A stretch of 64,000 nucleotides of DNA from Campylobacter sp. RM16189 (GCF_012978815.1 NZ_LIWR01000006.1:62001-126000); one strand, 5' to 3'; positions 34,366 to 44,288 are shown, counted from the first letter of the stretch. Numbers and translations: made by a program. The notes: generated by a model from the sequence alone, not told the origin.

Positions 34366-35433
34366 ATGAATTTTTCAAACTATAAGTGGTTTATCGCTGC
34401 CGGCGGTGCTTTGGGCCTACTTGGCGCGATTTTAGTATATCTTGGCAACCCTGGAAATATGGGTGTATGCGCCGCTTGCTTTTTGCGTGATACAACTGGT
34501 GCGCTCGGATTTCACAGGGCTGCTGTTGTGCAATATGTAAGACCTGAGATTATAGGTCTAATAATAGGTGGATTTATTGCCAGTATGTTTTGGACTAAGG
34601 AATTTGTCGCAACTACGGGCTCGTCACCATTTACTCGCTTTTTCTTGGGTGCTTTTGCGATGATAGGATGTCTTGTATTTTTAGGATGTCCTTGGAGAGC
34701 TTTTTTGCGTTTAGGTGGCGGTGATATGACTGCAATAGCTGGATTTGTAGGGCTTGCTGCTGGAGTTGGCATAGGAATATTCTTTAAAAAACGCGGATAT
34801 GCACTTACGGAAGGCGACAGGCTTCCTGCGGCTATGGGATTTTTGCCTACTATTATAGGAGTGATTATGCTTTTGGCTTTAGTTCTTGGGCTAAAGCTAG
34901 GTGATAATGCGCCTTTATTTGAGTCGGCTAAAGGTCCTGGATCTCAGCATGCTCCTATAATTGCCTCGCTTGTTTTAAGTATTATAATTGGTGCTTTGAT
35001 GCATAAGAGTAAATTTTGTAGTGTTGGAGCATTTAGTAGGTTATTTCACAAAGACTTTTCGATGTTTAGCGGAATTATCAGCATAATAGTATTTGCAACT
35101 ATCGCAAATGTAGCTCTTGGGCAGTATAAATTTGGCTTTGAGGCTCAGCCTATAGCGCATAATAATTATGTATGGAATTTTTTAGGTATGGTTCTTGCCG
35201 GGCTTTGCTTTAGTTTAAGCGAAGGATGTCCTGGTAAACACTTAGTTCAAATGGGTGTAGGAAATTTAAGCTCTGTTATTTTTGTTATAGGTATGATGGC
35301 TGGTGCGGCGGTGGCACATAACTTTTTATTAGCGAGCTCTCCAAGTGGAATAACTGCGGCAGCACCTTGGGCGGTAGCGATAGGATTTATATTCGCTGTG
35401 TATGTTGGATTTTTCCATAAGAAAATTGCCTAA
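34366..35433 (+). CDS. yedE: YedE-type selenium transporter (YeeE/YedE family)
   Basis: A 355-residue inner-membrane protein with about ten hydrophobic segments and the conserved cysteine-containing turns of the YedE family: GVCAACFLRDTTGALG, FLGCPWRAFLRLGGGD, KSKFCSVGAFSR and SLSEGCPGKHLVQMG. The YedE form with YedF is regularly linked to selD in selenium-using bacteria and is thought to import a selenium species. Here yedF-selD lies 11 kb away. The leader carries a strong inverted repeat. Confidence 0.88.
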   Translation: MNFSNYKWFIAAGGALGLLGAILVYLGNPGNMGVCAACFLRDTTGALGFHRAAVVQYVRPEIIGLIIGGFIASMFWTKEFVATTGSSPFTRFFLGAFAMIGCLVFLGCPWRAFLRLGGGDMTAIAGFVGLAAGVGIGIFFKKRGYALTEGDRLPAAMGFLPTIIGVIMLLALVLGLKLGDNAPLFESAKGPGSQHAPIIASLVLSIIIGALMHKSKFCSVGAFSRLFHKDFSMFSGIISIIVFATIANVALGQYKFGFEAQPIAHNNYVWNFLGMVLAGLCFSLSEGCPGKHLVQMGVGNLSSVIFVIGMMAGAAVAHNFLLASSPSGITAAAPWAVAIGFIFAVYVGFFHKKIA

Positions 35434-35444
35434 TCGGCACTAAA

Positions 35445-35484
35445 TTTATCCAAACTACGCTGTATATGGCATAGTTTGGATAAA
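35445..35484. terminator. Bidirectional terminator between yedE and moaE
   Basis: A 13 bp perfect stem (35445-35457 with 35472-35484, core ATCCAAACTA/TAGTTTGGAT) around a 14-base loop, between convergent genes. Confidence 0.8.
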
Positions 35485-35492
35485 ATATTAAG

Positions 35493-35927
35493 TTATGCTA
35501 AAAGCCCGGCGCCTTTTATCGCTTGGCTTCGTTCTTTGGCGTAAATTCGTTTGCCGTCTATCACATCGTATTTCCAGATAGGCGCATTTGCTTTAAAGTC
35601 CTCGACAAATTCGTTGATTAGCTTTAGTGCAACCTTTCTTTGAGGGCTTACAACTCCTGCGACATATGAGCTTGTATGCACAGCCACATCGCCTTTTGAG
35701 TGAGCAAAGAGGACGTGAGCATTTTCTTTTGCCGCTTTTTCTTCCCAGCCTTTTAGCCATTTTGCTAAAATCGGCTCATATATATCAAAGCTAAGCGCAC
35801 TTATGCCGCCTTCTTCGCGCACGATGCCCACAAATGTGATAAACGCACCGCAATTTTTATCTTTAAACTCGTTATACCAAGCGTTTGTGATCTTTTCGAC
35901 CTCTAAGTTTCCTTCGTAAATTTCCAT
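35493..35927 (-). CDS. moaE: Molybdopterin synthase catalytic subunit MoaE
   Basis: A 144-residue large subunit that converts cyclic pyranopterin monophosphate to molybdopterin with MoaD. Motifs are CGAFITFVGIVRE (about 30-42), LSFDIYEPILAKWL, VLFAHSKGDVAVHTSSYVAGVVSPQRKVAL, and IWKYDVIDGKRIY near the C-terminus with the catalytic Lys. The start at 35927 (MEIYEGN) lies 1 bp after the moaD stop, so a longer open frame upstream is ignored. Confidence 0.93.
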   Translation of the reverse strand: MEIYEGNLEVEKITNAWYNEFKDKNCGAFITFVGIVREEGGISALSFDIYEPILAKWLKGWEEKAAKENAHVLFAHSKGDVAVHTSSYVAGVVSPQRKVALKLINEFVEDFKANAPIWKYDVIDGKRIYAKERSQAIKGAGLLA

Positions 35928-35928
35928 C

Positions 35929-36159
35929 TTAACCTCCACAAACTGGTGGTAAAATAGAAATTCTATCGCCGTCTTTAAGAGGGGTCTCAAGAGAGCTAAC
36001 TATCTCGTCATTTACAGCTACAGCACAAATTTTAAGCCACTCGTTTAATTCAAAATTTGTATATTTATTTAGCTTTTCTTTAACTTCAGATAAATTTGAG
36101 GCTTCAAGCTTTATATTATCAAGCTTTATAGGTCCTAAAAACTCAATTTCTACCATCAT
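35929..36159 (-). CDS. moaD: Molybdopterin synthase sulfur carrier subunit MoaD
   Basis: A 76-residue ubiquitin-like protein ending in the essential Gly-Gly (ILPPVCGG), which is thiocarboxylated to donate sulfur. FLGPIKL and LKDGDRISILPP fit the MoaD fold. There are two adjacent in-frame ATGs (36157-36159 and 36154-36156); AAAGGA is better spaced for the second. It forms an operon with moaE. Confidence 0.93.
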   Translation of the reverse strand: MMVEIEFLGPIKLDNIKLEASNLSEVKEKLNKYTNFELNEWLKICAVAVNDEIVSSLETPLKDGDRISILPPVCGG

Positions 36160-36209
36160 ACATCCTTTAAAAATTTATCCCATTTTAGCCTAAAATTTTT
36201 AAATTTAGA

Positions 36210-36215
36210 TATACT
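36210..36215 (+). promoter_or_regulatory. -10 box of the carboxyspermidine decarboxylase gene
   Basis: GATATACT places TATACT 33 bp before the ATG at 36249, between divergent genes. Confidence 0.45.
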
Positions 36216-36248
36216 AGTAAACTTATATTTATAACTCAAAGAGAAAAA

Positions 36249-37388
36249 ATGAACGAAATAATAAATAGCATAAAGACACCTGCTTATGTCTGTGAAGAGG
36301 CGCTTTTACGTAAAAATTTGACAATTTTAAAAAGAGTAAAAGATGAAAGCGGGGCTAAAATTTTAGTAGCACTTAAAGGATTTGCTTTTAGCGGAGCTAT
36401 GGATATAGTGAGTGAGTATCTTGACGGAGCGACTTGTAGCGGACTTTGGGAGGCAAAATTTGCAAAAGATTATATAAAAGGTGAAATCCATACATATTCG
36501 CCTGCTTTTAAAGATGAGGATATCGATGAAATTTTAGATATTTCAAAACATGTGGTCTTTAATAGCTTTAATCAGTGGCAAAAATTTAAAGATAAAGCTC
36601 TATCAAAAGGCATAATTTGTGGACTTCGTGTAAATCCTGAAAGTTCAGCTTCGCCAACTGATATGTATAACCCATGTGCTAAGTTTAGTCGCCTTGGCAT
36701 TACAAGAGCAAATTTTAAGCCTGAACTTCTTGAAGGTATAACAGGGCTTCATTTTCACGCACTTTGCGAAGAGAGTGCCGAGAGCCTAGAGACCGTACTT
36801 ATGGCGTTTGAAGAGAAATTTGGCGAGTTTATACCTAAGATGAAGTGGATAAATTTCGGCGGCGGACACCATATCACTAGAAAAGACTATAACGTTGATC
36901 TGCTTATAAAGCTGGTTAAAAATTTCCGCCAAAAATACGGCGTAGAAGTATATCTAGAGCCTGGAGAGGCGGTTGGCTGGCAGTGCGGATTTTTGATATC
37001 AAGCGTGCTAGATATCGTTGAAAACGAGAAAAATATCGCCATCTTAGACACATCAGCTGAAGCGCATATGCCTGATACCATACTAATGCCTTATCGTCCT
37101 GCGGTGCGCGGCGAGAGTAAAAACGGCAAATTTAGCTATCGCTTTGGCGGCAATACCTGTCTTGCAGGCGATATTGTCGGAATTGACGCCGGCAATGCCG
37201 AATATAAATTTGATAGCGAGCTAAAGATCGGCGATAGAGTGATATTTGAAGATCAGATCCACTACACTATCGTAAAAAACACGACTTTTAACGGAATCAA
37301 GCTGCCTGATCTGCTACTTCTTAAAGAAAACGGCGAAATAAAAACAATTAGAAAATTTGGATACGAGCAATATAAGGATAGGAATTAA
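36249..37388 (+). CDS. nspC: Carboxynorspermidine/carboxyspermidine decarboxylase
   Basis: A 379-residue fold-III PLP decarboxylase that makes spermidine from carboxyspermidine, the second step after the enzyme at 22802. The PLP lysine is in LVALKGFAFSG (Lys43). Other landmarks are CGLRVNPESSASPTDMYNPCAKFSRLGI, LHFHALCEESAESL, INFGGGHHITR, YLEPGEAVGW and the conserved CLAGDIVG near residue 305. Together the two genes give the alternative spermidine route typical of Campylobacter. Confidence 0.93.
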   Translation: MNEIINSIKTPAYVCEEALLRKNLTILKRVKDESGAKILVALKGFAFSGAMDIVSEYLDGATCSGLWEAKFAKDYIKGEIHTYSPAFKDEDIDEILDISKHVVFNSFNQWQKFKDKALSKGIICGLRVNPESSASPTDMYNPCAKFSRLGITRANFKPELLEGITGLHFHALCEESAESLETVLMAFEEKFGEFIPKMKWINFGGGHHITRKDYNVDLLIKLVKNFRQKYGVEVYLEPGEAVGWQCGFLISSVLDIVENEKNIAILDTSAEAHMPDTILMPYRPAVRGESKNGKFSYRFGGNTCLAGDIVGIDAGNAEYKFDSELKIGDRVIFEDQIHYTIVKNTTFNGIKLPDLLLLKENGEIKTIRKFGYEQYKDRN

Positions 37389-37397
37389 AGAGATAAA

Positions 37398-38663
37398 ATG
37401 ATAGTTAATAAGAGCTATGAAATTGCTTCATGTGATGATGTAGAGCTTAATATCAAGCGAGATTCACTTTTGGAATTTCGTATAAGTTATGATAACGAGT
37501 GCGAGATAGAAACTGTGCTATTTGTAGTGTCAGGACTTGGCGGCGATGCAGATTCATCTTACAAACAGCATCTGGCCGAGTTTGCTGTAAAGGAATTTGG
37601 TGTGGCTGTTGTAATTGTGAATTATCATTGTATCGGAAATAGACCTCAAGTCGGTTCTGTATTTTGTATGGATAGAATTGATCAGTACTATTTAGCTGCC
37701 AAATGCCAAGAGATAGGTATTCCTTTAAGTGGAGATCTAAGCTCTTTAGAGAGTTATCAAATGACACAAAGTATTTTGCTTGGTCTTAATCAAACACTAT
37801 CTGACAAAAAAGCCAAAGGAGAACTTCCTGATGATTATTTAATGGAACTTTCCGTAACTATTCAGCCAACTAAAAATGAATATCAAAATTTTGGTATTAT
37901 GCAAGCTCAAGATCTCATAAACACACTGCTTTTTATTAAAAATTCTCCGCCATTTAAAGTTTTTGGAACAAATACGGATAATCTTAATATTATTATGCTG
38001 GGTAGCTCACATGGTGGATATTTGGCTCACATGGCTGCAAAAATTGCCCCATGGTTAATTGACGGAGTGATAGATAATAGTTGTTATGCAAACAATCCTT
38101 TTTCTTTTATAGGATTTGGCAAAGAGGTTGACTATAAAAAATATTATGGCTTTTCAACTACACTATTTTTTAATAATATTAATATCTTTTGCTCTGATAA
38201 GACTTATTGGACATTAAATCAAAATTCGCCAAACTATTTCTCTGAAGCAAGGGAGGAGATACGTTATTTGTTAAATTTGGATCACTTAAAAATACAAAGT
38301 GGGTATCCAAAGCCAATTTACGTCAGTTATCACTCCGTAAAAGATACTAGTATTGCTCCAGCAAGCGACAAGGCGGAGCTTTATAAAATACTTCGAGAGT
38401 TTGGATTCGATGCTACTTTAAATATGATAAAAGATGAGAGTGAAATAGACGGTAAATTTATTAAAAATTTAGAACATGGCATGAATATGTCTATAAAAAG
38501 CCTTATTAAAAAAGAGCTATCAAAAATGATTAAAAAGCTAAAAAAAGTAAAAAAAGAGCCTTGGAACCAAAAAAGCATAAGTTATAAAAGTGTTGATTTG
38601 ATATATAAATTTTATGAGATGGATGATAAGATAAATTTGGCAATTTCTAAAACAAAACAATAA
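37398..38663 (+). CDS. DUF2920 family alpha/beta-hydrolase-like protein
   Basis: A 421-residue member of a family expanded in Campylobacter, often found in the flagellar glycosylation/motility-accessory region. The nucleophile elbow GSSHGGYLAHMAAK (about 200-213) and the early VLFVVSGLGGDADSSY fit an alpha/beta hydrolase. The C-terminus is Lys-rich. It starts 9 bp after nspC, so it may be co-transcribed, yet no flagellar genes are near. Substrate unknown; polyamine or glycan chemistry is speculation. Confidence 0.75.
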   Translation: MIVNKSYEIASCDDVELNIKRDSLLEFRISYDNECEIETVLFVVSGLGGDADSSYKQHLAEFAVKEFGVAVVIVNYHCIGNRPQVGSVFCMDRIDQYYLAAKCQEIGIPLSGDLSSLESYQMTQSILLGLNQTLSDKKAKGELPDDYLMELSVTIQPTKNEYQNFGIMQAQDLINTLLFIKNSPPFKVFGTNTDNLNIIMLGSSHGGYLAHMAAKIAPWLIDGVIDNSCYANNPFSFIGFGKEVDYKKYYGFSTTLFFNNINIFCSDKTYWTLNQNSPNYFSEAREEIRYLLNLDHLKIQSGYPKPIYVSYHSVKDTSIAPASDKAELYKILREFGFDATLNMIKDESEIDGKFIKNLEHGMNMSIKSLIKKELSKMIKKLKKVKKEPWNQKSISYKSVDLIYKFYEMDDKINLAISKTKQ

Positions 38664-38900
38664 AATTCATAAAAATATCATACTTAATTCTAGTTTTTTA
38701 AAATTTATACTATTTTGATAATAATATAAATTGATTTTGAGATTTGTTTCTAATAAAAAATAGTAAAAATTTGTTTTCAGGAATAGCTCTAAAAGCCCTA
38801 AAAATAGGGAGTTTGAATTATGCAATTAAGGCATATTTAAGCTAAAATTAACTTTTTGGGCTTATATTTTTTTAAGTATATTTGCTAAGCTTAGTCGTAG

Positions 38901-38940
38901 TATAGTTTCATTGTCGAAATTTAGATAAACACTTTCGACA
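38901..38940 (+). promoter_or_regulatory. -10 box and 8 bp inverted repeat before fdh locus 2
   Basis: The 301 bp gap 38664-38964 is AT-rich and has no gene. TATAGT (38901-38906) is a likely -10. TGTCGAAA (38912-38919) and TTTCGACA (38933-38940), exact complements 13 bases apart, start at the predicted transcription start. They end 25 bp before the chaperone ATG. Operator or leader hairpin of the fdh operon; no equivalent repeat is seen before locus 1. Confidence 0.55.
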
Positions 38941-38964
38941 TTTGAGATTAAAAGGGAAATAAAG

Positions 38965-39693
38965 ATGGCAAGTATGAGGGAAATAGCAGCTGCTAGAGCG
39001 CTTTACTATTCGCTTTTTTCAAGACTTTTTGTCTTTAGTATTAAAGAGGATAGATTTGATGGCGTTTCAAAAATGCTATCTTTAATGACTACTGCTAACT
39101 TTGATGAAAATTCTGCCGCTGCCATAATGAGGCTTAGCTCAAATTTTGATGAGAAAAATCCGCAAAATATAATAGATGAATACGATAATATATTTCACGC
39201 CCCTCCAAAACCGCTTAGAAACAGCTTGTCCTATTACGATGAGGGTTTTGAGATAGGAAATGTATGCGCAAAGATAAGGAAGATATTGGCACATACTGAT
39301 ATTAGGCGGGATGAGAAAAATTTCAAAGAGAATGAAGATAGTGTCGGATTTGTTTTTACTCTTATGAGCGAATTTGTAAATAGAGCTGCCAGAGGAGAAA
39401 GTGAGTATGAAGAGCTTGCCGAGAAGCTATTTAAAGAGATTATAAATCCATACATAGATCAATTTTGTGAAAAATTATTTATGCACGAAGAGGCTAAAAT
39501 TTATAAAGATGTAGCAACGCTTCTTCAAAGTTTTATAGAGTTTGAAAGAGTGTGCTATGAGTTATCAAAACCTCCGGTTCGTGACGAGTCAAGCAAGAAA
39601 TCTTATGACAATATATCTCGTTCGGAGATGATTAGAAGAGAGAAAAATAGAGTTAGAAAAATGACAGCTAAAAATTTTGAGGGAGAGGAATAA
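38965..39693 (+). CDS. TorD-family chaperone for formate dehydrogenase
   Basis: A 242-residue all-helical protein with the TorD/DmsD-type start (ARALYYSLFSRLFVF) and the family core (IIDEYDNIFHAPPKPLRNSLSYYDEGFEIGNVCAKI, with LMSEFVNRAARGE). These chaperones bind the Tat signal of Mo/W enzymes and assist cofactor insertion. It is the first gene of the fdh operon in the same place as Cj1514c in C. jejuni. Only locus 2 has one, so it may serve both FdhA copies. Confidence 0.82.
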   Translation: MASMREIAAARALYYSLFSRLFVFSIKEDRFDGVSKMLSLMTTANFDENSAAAIMRLSSNFDEKNPQNIIDEYDNIFHAPPKPLRNSLSYYDEGFEIGNVCAKIRKILAHTDIRRDEKNFKENEDSVGFVFTLMSEFVNRAARGESEYEELAEKLFKEIINPYIDQFCEKLFMHEEAKIYKDVATLLQSFIEFERVCYELSKPPVRDESSKKSYDNISRSEMIRREKNRVRKMTAKNFEGEE

Positions 39694-39872
39694 TGGAAAA
39701 AACAAGACGTGAATTTCTCAAAAAACTTGGTTTTGCCGGAAGTGCAGCAGCTGTAGCTGCAACTGCTGCATATTCTGCGGGATCAAATTTAAAAAGTGGG
39801 AAAAGTAAGAAAAATGAGGTGCTTTATACAAGAAGCAAAACATGGGAATTTTACTATCAACAAGCAAAGTAA
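39693..39872 (+). CDS. Small Tat-signal protein of formate dehydrogenase locus 2
   Basis: A 59-residue ORF, too short for many gene callers. It starts MEKTRREFLKKLGFAGS (twin-arginine motif), has an Ala-rich signal core, and ends KTWEFYYQQAK. It is clearly related to the 69-residue protein at 3953 (tail EWEYYYKIAY, and shared EVLYTRSK/EVLYKTSK). The ATG overlaps the last base of the chaperone stop codon. The function is unknown; conservation before fdhA suggests a role in assembly or export of the enzyme. Confidence 0.85.
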   Translation: MEKTRREFLKKLGFAGSAAAVAATAAYSAGSNLKSGKSKKNEVLYTRSKTWEFYYQQAK

Positions 39873-39899
39873 ATTTAATAAAGTATAGAAAGGGCTAGG

Positions 39900-42728
39900 A
39901 TGTCGCAAGCTAATATAGGTATTGCGCCAAGCAAAATCGGTCGTAGATCGTTTTTGAAGATGGCATCGCTTGCTACTGCCATAGGCTCTGTTAGCGGACT
40001 TGCCGCAAGCGGAGTTACAAGAGAGGCTAGTAGTGAAGAGAAAAAGAATCCATTTCCAAATTCTCGAATCGTAAAGAGCATCTGTACAGCATGTTCTGTT
40101 GGGTGTGGAGTTATTGCAGAGGTTGAAAATGGTGTTTGGGTTCGTCAAGAGGTTGCCCAAGACCACCCTGTAAGTGCAGGTGGTCATTGCTGTAAGGGCA
40201 GCGATATGATCGATATGATTCGCTCTCATTGTCGCTTAAAATACCCTATGGTTAAAGAAAATGGCAAGTGGAAACGCATAAGTTATACTGAAGCGTTTGA
40301 CAGAATAGGCGCTCAGCTTAAAAAATATAGAGAGGAAAATCCAGAACAAGTTATGTTCCTAGGTTCTGCCAAAGTTAGCAACGAACAAAGCTACTATATA
40401 AGCAAATTCGCTGCTATGTTTGGAACGAACAACCTAGATCATCAAGCTAGAATTTGACATAGTGCAACAGTCGCCGGTGTGGCGAATACTTGGGGTTACG
40501 GCGCTATGACAAACCACCTTGGAGATATCCAAAACGCAAAATCTATATTTATAATAGGCGCAAATCCGGCGGTTAATCACCCTGTTGGATTTAGACACTT
40601 CTTAAAAGCTAAGGAAAATAACGGCGCTAAGCTTATCGTGGTTGATCCAAGATATACGAGAACTGCGGCTAAGGCTGATTATTTCGCTCAAATTCGTCCA
40701 GGAACGGATATTCCTTTTATGTACGGAATGATGAATTTGATCTTTGAAAACGGCTGGGAAGATAAAAAATTCATAGAAGATAGAACTTACGGTATAGACT
40801 TAATCCGCGAAGAGGCTAAAAAATGGACTCCTGAAGTGGTCGAGGATGTAACGGGCGTAAAAGCTAGCATTCTTAAAGAGATAACCGAAGTTTTCGTTAA
40901 AAACAAACCGGGCTCGGTTGTATGGGCTATGGGTCTAACTCAGCACACCATAGGAAGCTCAAACACCCGTATAGCTCCTATCCTTCAGCTAATACTAGGC
41001 AACATGGGCGTAAGCGGCGGCGGATGTAACATCCTTCGCGGACACGATAACGTTCAAGGCGCAAGCGATATGGCAAACGCTCCTGACAGCTTGCCCGGAT
41101 ACTACTCCAAAAACGAAGGCTCTTGGAAGTATTTTGCTAAGATGTGGAAGGTTGATTACGAGTGGTTACAAGGAAATTTCGTTAAGCCTGAATGGATGTT
41201 TAAGCCGGGCTTTACTCTTGCTAGATGGTGGGCGGGACCGCTTGACGGAAAGAACGGAAACGATCCTATAGATAACGCAGGAGCAAGCCTAAAAGCTCTA
41301 TTTGTCATAGGAAACGGTATAACATCTACCGCTCAACAAGCAAAGGTTCAAGAGGGTCTTGATAATCTTGAGCTTCTTATATTAGCCGATCCTTTCGTAA
41401 ACGAAGCGGGTATTGTTACAAATAAAAAGGATAATATATTCTTGCTTCCTTCTGCCACTCAGTTTGAGACAAGCGGAACGGTTGTAGCCACAAACCGCTC
41501 TGGGCAGTGGAGATCTCAGGCTATCGAGCCAATGTATGAGAGCAAACCTGATCAAGAAATTTTGTTTGAACTTGCTAAACGTATAGGATTTTATGACGAA
41601 CTAACCAGAACTATTCGTGATGAAAACGGCAAGATCGAGTGGCCGGAAGCCGCTACTAGAGAAATTTCAAGCATAGTAAAGAGTATAGGTCTTACGGGAT
41701 GGACTCCAGAGAGATTAAAGAGACATCAGGAAAATTGGGATAAATTTGACGAGCAAACTCTTATTGGTAAGCCTGGAACTGCAGTTGAGGGTGAATATTA
41801 TGGACTACCTTGGCCTTGCTGGACGGCCAAACATCCTGGAAGCCCTAATTTATATGATATAAATAAACCTGTTATGCAAGGTGGTATGGGCTTTAGAAAT
41901 CGCTTCGGTTTAGAGCATAATGGAGTAAACCAGCTAGCAGGCGAGGGTAGTGCGCCGGTTGATTCTGTGGTTAAGGGCGGATATCCTCAAATCACAAAAG
42001 AAAACATCGAAAAAGTTTTAGGCATAACTTTAACAGAAGAAGAGAAAGCCAAAATGGGTGCAAGCTGGGCTACCGATAGTAGCGGTATAATAGCCGAAAA
42101 ATGTATGGAAAAAGGCATAGCTCCTTACGGAAATGCAAGAGCAAGGGCGATAGTATGGACGTTTGCAGATCAAATTCCTCAACACCGCGAGCCAATACAT
42201 TCGCCAAGAACAGATCTTGCCAAGAAGTACCCAAGCTTTAAAGATAAACCAAATCACTACCGCGTATTTACAAAATACGAGAGCTTGCAGCAAAGCACAG
42301 ATTTTGCTAAAGAGTTCCCTGTAAATTTGGTTACTGGACGTTTAGTAAATCTAAATGGAGCTGGCATGGAAAATAGAGCGAGCAAATATCTAGCGCGCTT
42401 AACTCCTGAGATGTTTGCCGACGTGCACCCTGATTTGGCGGCTAAATATCAGCTTAAAAACGGCGATATGATATGGATTTACTCTCCTGAGGGAACAAGG
42501 ATAAAAGTAAAAACAAGGATAGTTCATTCTGTAGCTCCTGATATGGTATTTTTACCGTTTCACTTTGCAGGCGTTATGCAGGGCGTTGATTTGACTGGAA
42601 ATTTCCCGGACGGAACTAAACCTTTCGCATCCGGAGAAAGTGCAAATACGGTTACTAACTATGGCTATGATATAGTAACTCAAATTCCAGAAACAAAAGG
42701 CGGTCTATGCCGCATAGAAAAGGCGTAA
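39900..42728 (+). CDS. fdhA: Formate dehydrogenase alpha subunit, selenocysteine-containing (copy 2)
   Basis: 942 residues with TGA at 40455-40457 (codon 186) in HQARI-U-HS. The Tat motif is GRRSFLKM, and the cluster motif CTACSVGC with CCKG. Downstream motifs match copy 1 (NTWGYGAMTNHLGD, TIGSSNTR, GGGCNILRGHDNVQGASDM). It is about 40 residues shorter than copy 1; the clearest gap is in the middle, near WWAGPLDGKN. This is the more complete locus, with chaperone, FdhB, FdhC and FdhD. The two copies may differ in metal, expression or partner. Confidence 0.96.
40458..40490 (+). promoter_or_regulatory. bSECIS element of fdhA copy 2
   Basis: Thirteen bases after the Sec TGA, TCGCC and GGCGA (40471-40475, 40481-40485) form the same 5 bp stem as copy 1, but the apical loop is GGTGT, which contains a G-U like the E. 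coli fdhF loop. Confidence 0.75.
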
Positions 42729-42729
42729 T

Positions 42730-43350
42730 ATGAGCGATTTAACTAGATTAAAATTTTATTGCGATGATGATAGATGTATTGATTGCAACGGATGCGCAGT
42801 GGCTTGTGACGAGGCTCATGAGCTACCTATAGGCGTTAGAAGGCGCAGAGTTATCACATTAAATGAGGGAATTCAGGGCAAAGAAATTTCTACGTCTATT
42901 GCTTGTATGCACTGCGAAGATGCTCCATGCTCGCTTGTATGTCCTGTGAACTGTTTTTATATCAGAAATGACGGAATCGTCCTTCACGATAAAGAAATTT
43001 GCATAGGTTGCGGATACTGCTTGTATGCTTGTCCTTTCGGTGCTCCACAATTTCCAAAGAGTGGTGTATTTGGAGTTAAAGGTTCTATGGACAAATGCAC
43101 TATGTGTGCAGGCGGTCCTGAGGCCACAAATAGCGAACATGAATTTGAAGAGTATGGTCAAAACAGAATTTCTGAAGGCAAAGTGCCGGTATGTGCGGCA
43201 ATGTGTTCAACAAAAGCTTTACTTGTGGGGGAATCTGCTATAATTGCACAAATCTATCAAGACAGGGTAAACGCTAGAGGTTATGGTATAAAAGATATCA
43301 AGCAGAGCCCAACTTGGAAGATAGCCTATTACACAAAGGATAGATTATGA
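42730..43350 (+). CDS. fdhB: Formate dehydrogenase iron-sulfur subunit (copy 2)
   Basis: A 206-residue protein with four cysteine groups (CIDCNGCAVAC, CMHCEDAPCSLVCP, CIGCGYCLYACPFG, CTMC with CAAMC) for [4Fe-4S] clusters. It is close to copy 1 over the first 180 residues and has an extra C-terminal tail (GIKDIKQSPTWKIAYYTKDRL), perhaps the anchor to FdhC, which only this locus encodes. It starts 1 bp after fdhA and overlaps fdhC by 4 bp. Confidence 0.94.
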   Translation: MSDLTRLKFYCDDDRCIDCNGCAVACDEAHELPIGVRRRRVITLNEGIQGKEISTSIACMHCEDAPCSLVCPVNCFYIRNDGIVLHDKEICIGCGYCLYACPFGAPQFPKSGVFGVKGSMDKCTMCAGGPEATNSEHEFEEYGQNRISEGKVPVCAAMCSTKALLVGESAIIAQIYQDRVNARGYGIKDIKQSPTWKIAYYTKDRL

Positions 43351-44252
43351 GAAAAATATTATCTCTTTTTGCGTTTGTTATAAGCGCTTTTGCTCTAAAT
43401 TTACCTGACGGCACAAATCAATACGAAAGTAATGTTTGGGCTGCAGGAAGAGTAGAGAACATAAAGCCTTATGAAGATGGCTTTGGGCCACTCTTTACAT
43501 TTATTCAAGGTAATGACTACTTTGCGTTTGGCGTTGTTGCAATAATTGCTGCCGTTGTATTTGCCTTTGTTTTGCACTTTTTGATCATAGGTCCAAAACA
43601 CTTTAGTCACGATGGCAAGAAAATTTATGCCTTCGGAGTGATTGAGCGTGTGTCTCATGCTCTTGCAGCGGTATCTTGGGTAATTCTTGTTCCAACCGGT
43701 ATAATTATGATGTGGGGCGATCTATTTGGTGGCGGAGCTTTTGTTAGAGTCTGTAAAAATTTACACGGCATAGCTACGATCATCTTTGCGGTCTCTGTGC
43801 CTCCGATGATGATTTACTGGACAAAGAGAATGCTTCCTGCGATCTATGACATCAAATGGATGATGATAGTGGGCGGCTATCTTTCAAAGGTTAAGCGACC
43901 TGTACCTGCGGGCAAATTTAACGCAGGACAAAAGGCGTGGTACTGGATAGCTATTCCTGGCGGTCTTGTCATGATAGCAACGGGAGCTGCGATGTATTTC
44001 CTAGACTTCTCAACTCCAAACGTTGCAGGCTGGCTTGGCATGAGCCAGATAGAGGTTCTTAGACTTTCAGCTATCATCCACAACATCCTAGGTATCGTGT
44101 GCGCTACTTTCTTCTTTGTGCATATCTACATGGCGGCAATCGCTATTCACGGAGCGATCTGGTCGATGGTTACAGGATATAAAGAGGAAGAAGAGGTGGC
44201 TATACTTCATAGCTATTGGTATAAAGAGCTTCAAAGCAAGGGTCAAATTTAA
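43347..44252 (+). CDS. fdhC: Formate dehydrogenase cytochrome b subunit
   Basis: A 301-residue membrane subunit that takes electrons from FdhB and reduces menaquinone. It has a cleavable signal (MRKILSLFAFVISAFA) and four main transmembrane helices. Candidate heme-b ligands are His in ERVSHALAAV, KNLHGIATI, AIIHNILGI and FFVHIYMAAI. It is the only fdhC in the window and may serve both fdhAB pairs. A strong terminator follows. Confidence 0.93.
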   Translation: MRKILSLFAFVISAFALNLPDGTNQYESNVWAAGRVENIKPYEDGFGPLFTFIQGNDYFAFGVVAIIAAVVFAFVLHFLIIGPKHFSHDGKKIYAFGVIERVSHALAAVSWVILVPTGIIMMWGDLFGGGAFVRVCKNLHGIATIIFAVSVPPMMIYWTKRMLPAIYDIKWMMIVGGYLSKVKRPVPAGKFNAGQKAWYWIAIPGGLVMIATGAAMYFLDFSTPNVAGWLGMSQIEVLRLSAIIHNILGIVCATFFFVHIYMAAIAIHGAIWSMVTGYKEEEEVAILHSYWYKELQSKGQI

Positions 44253-44263
44253 AATTTATAAAT

Positions 44264-44288
44264 AGGGAATTTGGGTTCAAATTCCCTT
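44264..44288 (+). terminator. Terminator of the fdh operon 2
   Basis: GGGAATTTG and CAAATTCCC form a perfect 9 bp stem with the loop GGTT and TTT after it, 11 bp after the fdhC stop. Confidence 0.85.
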
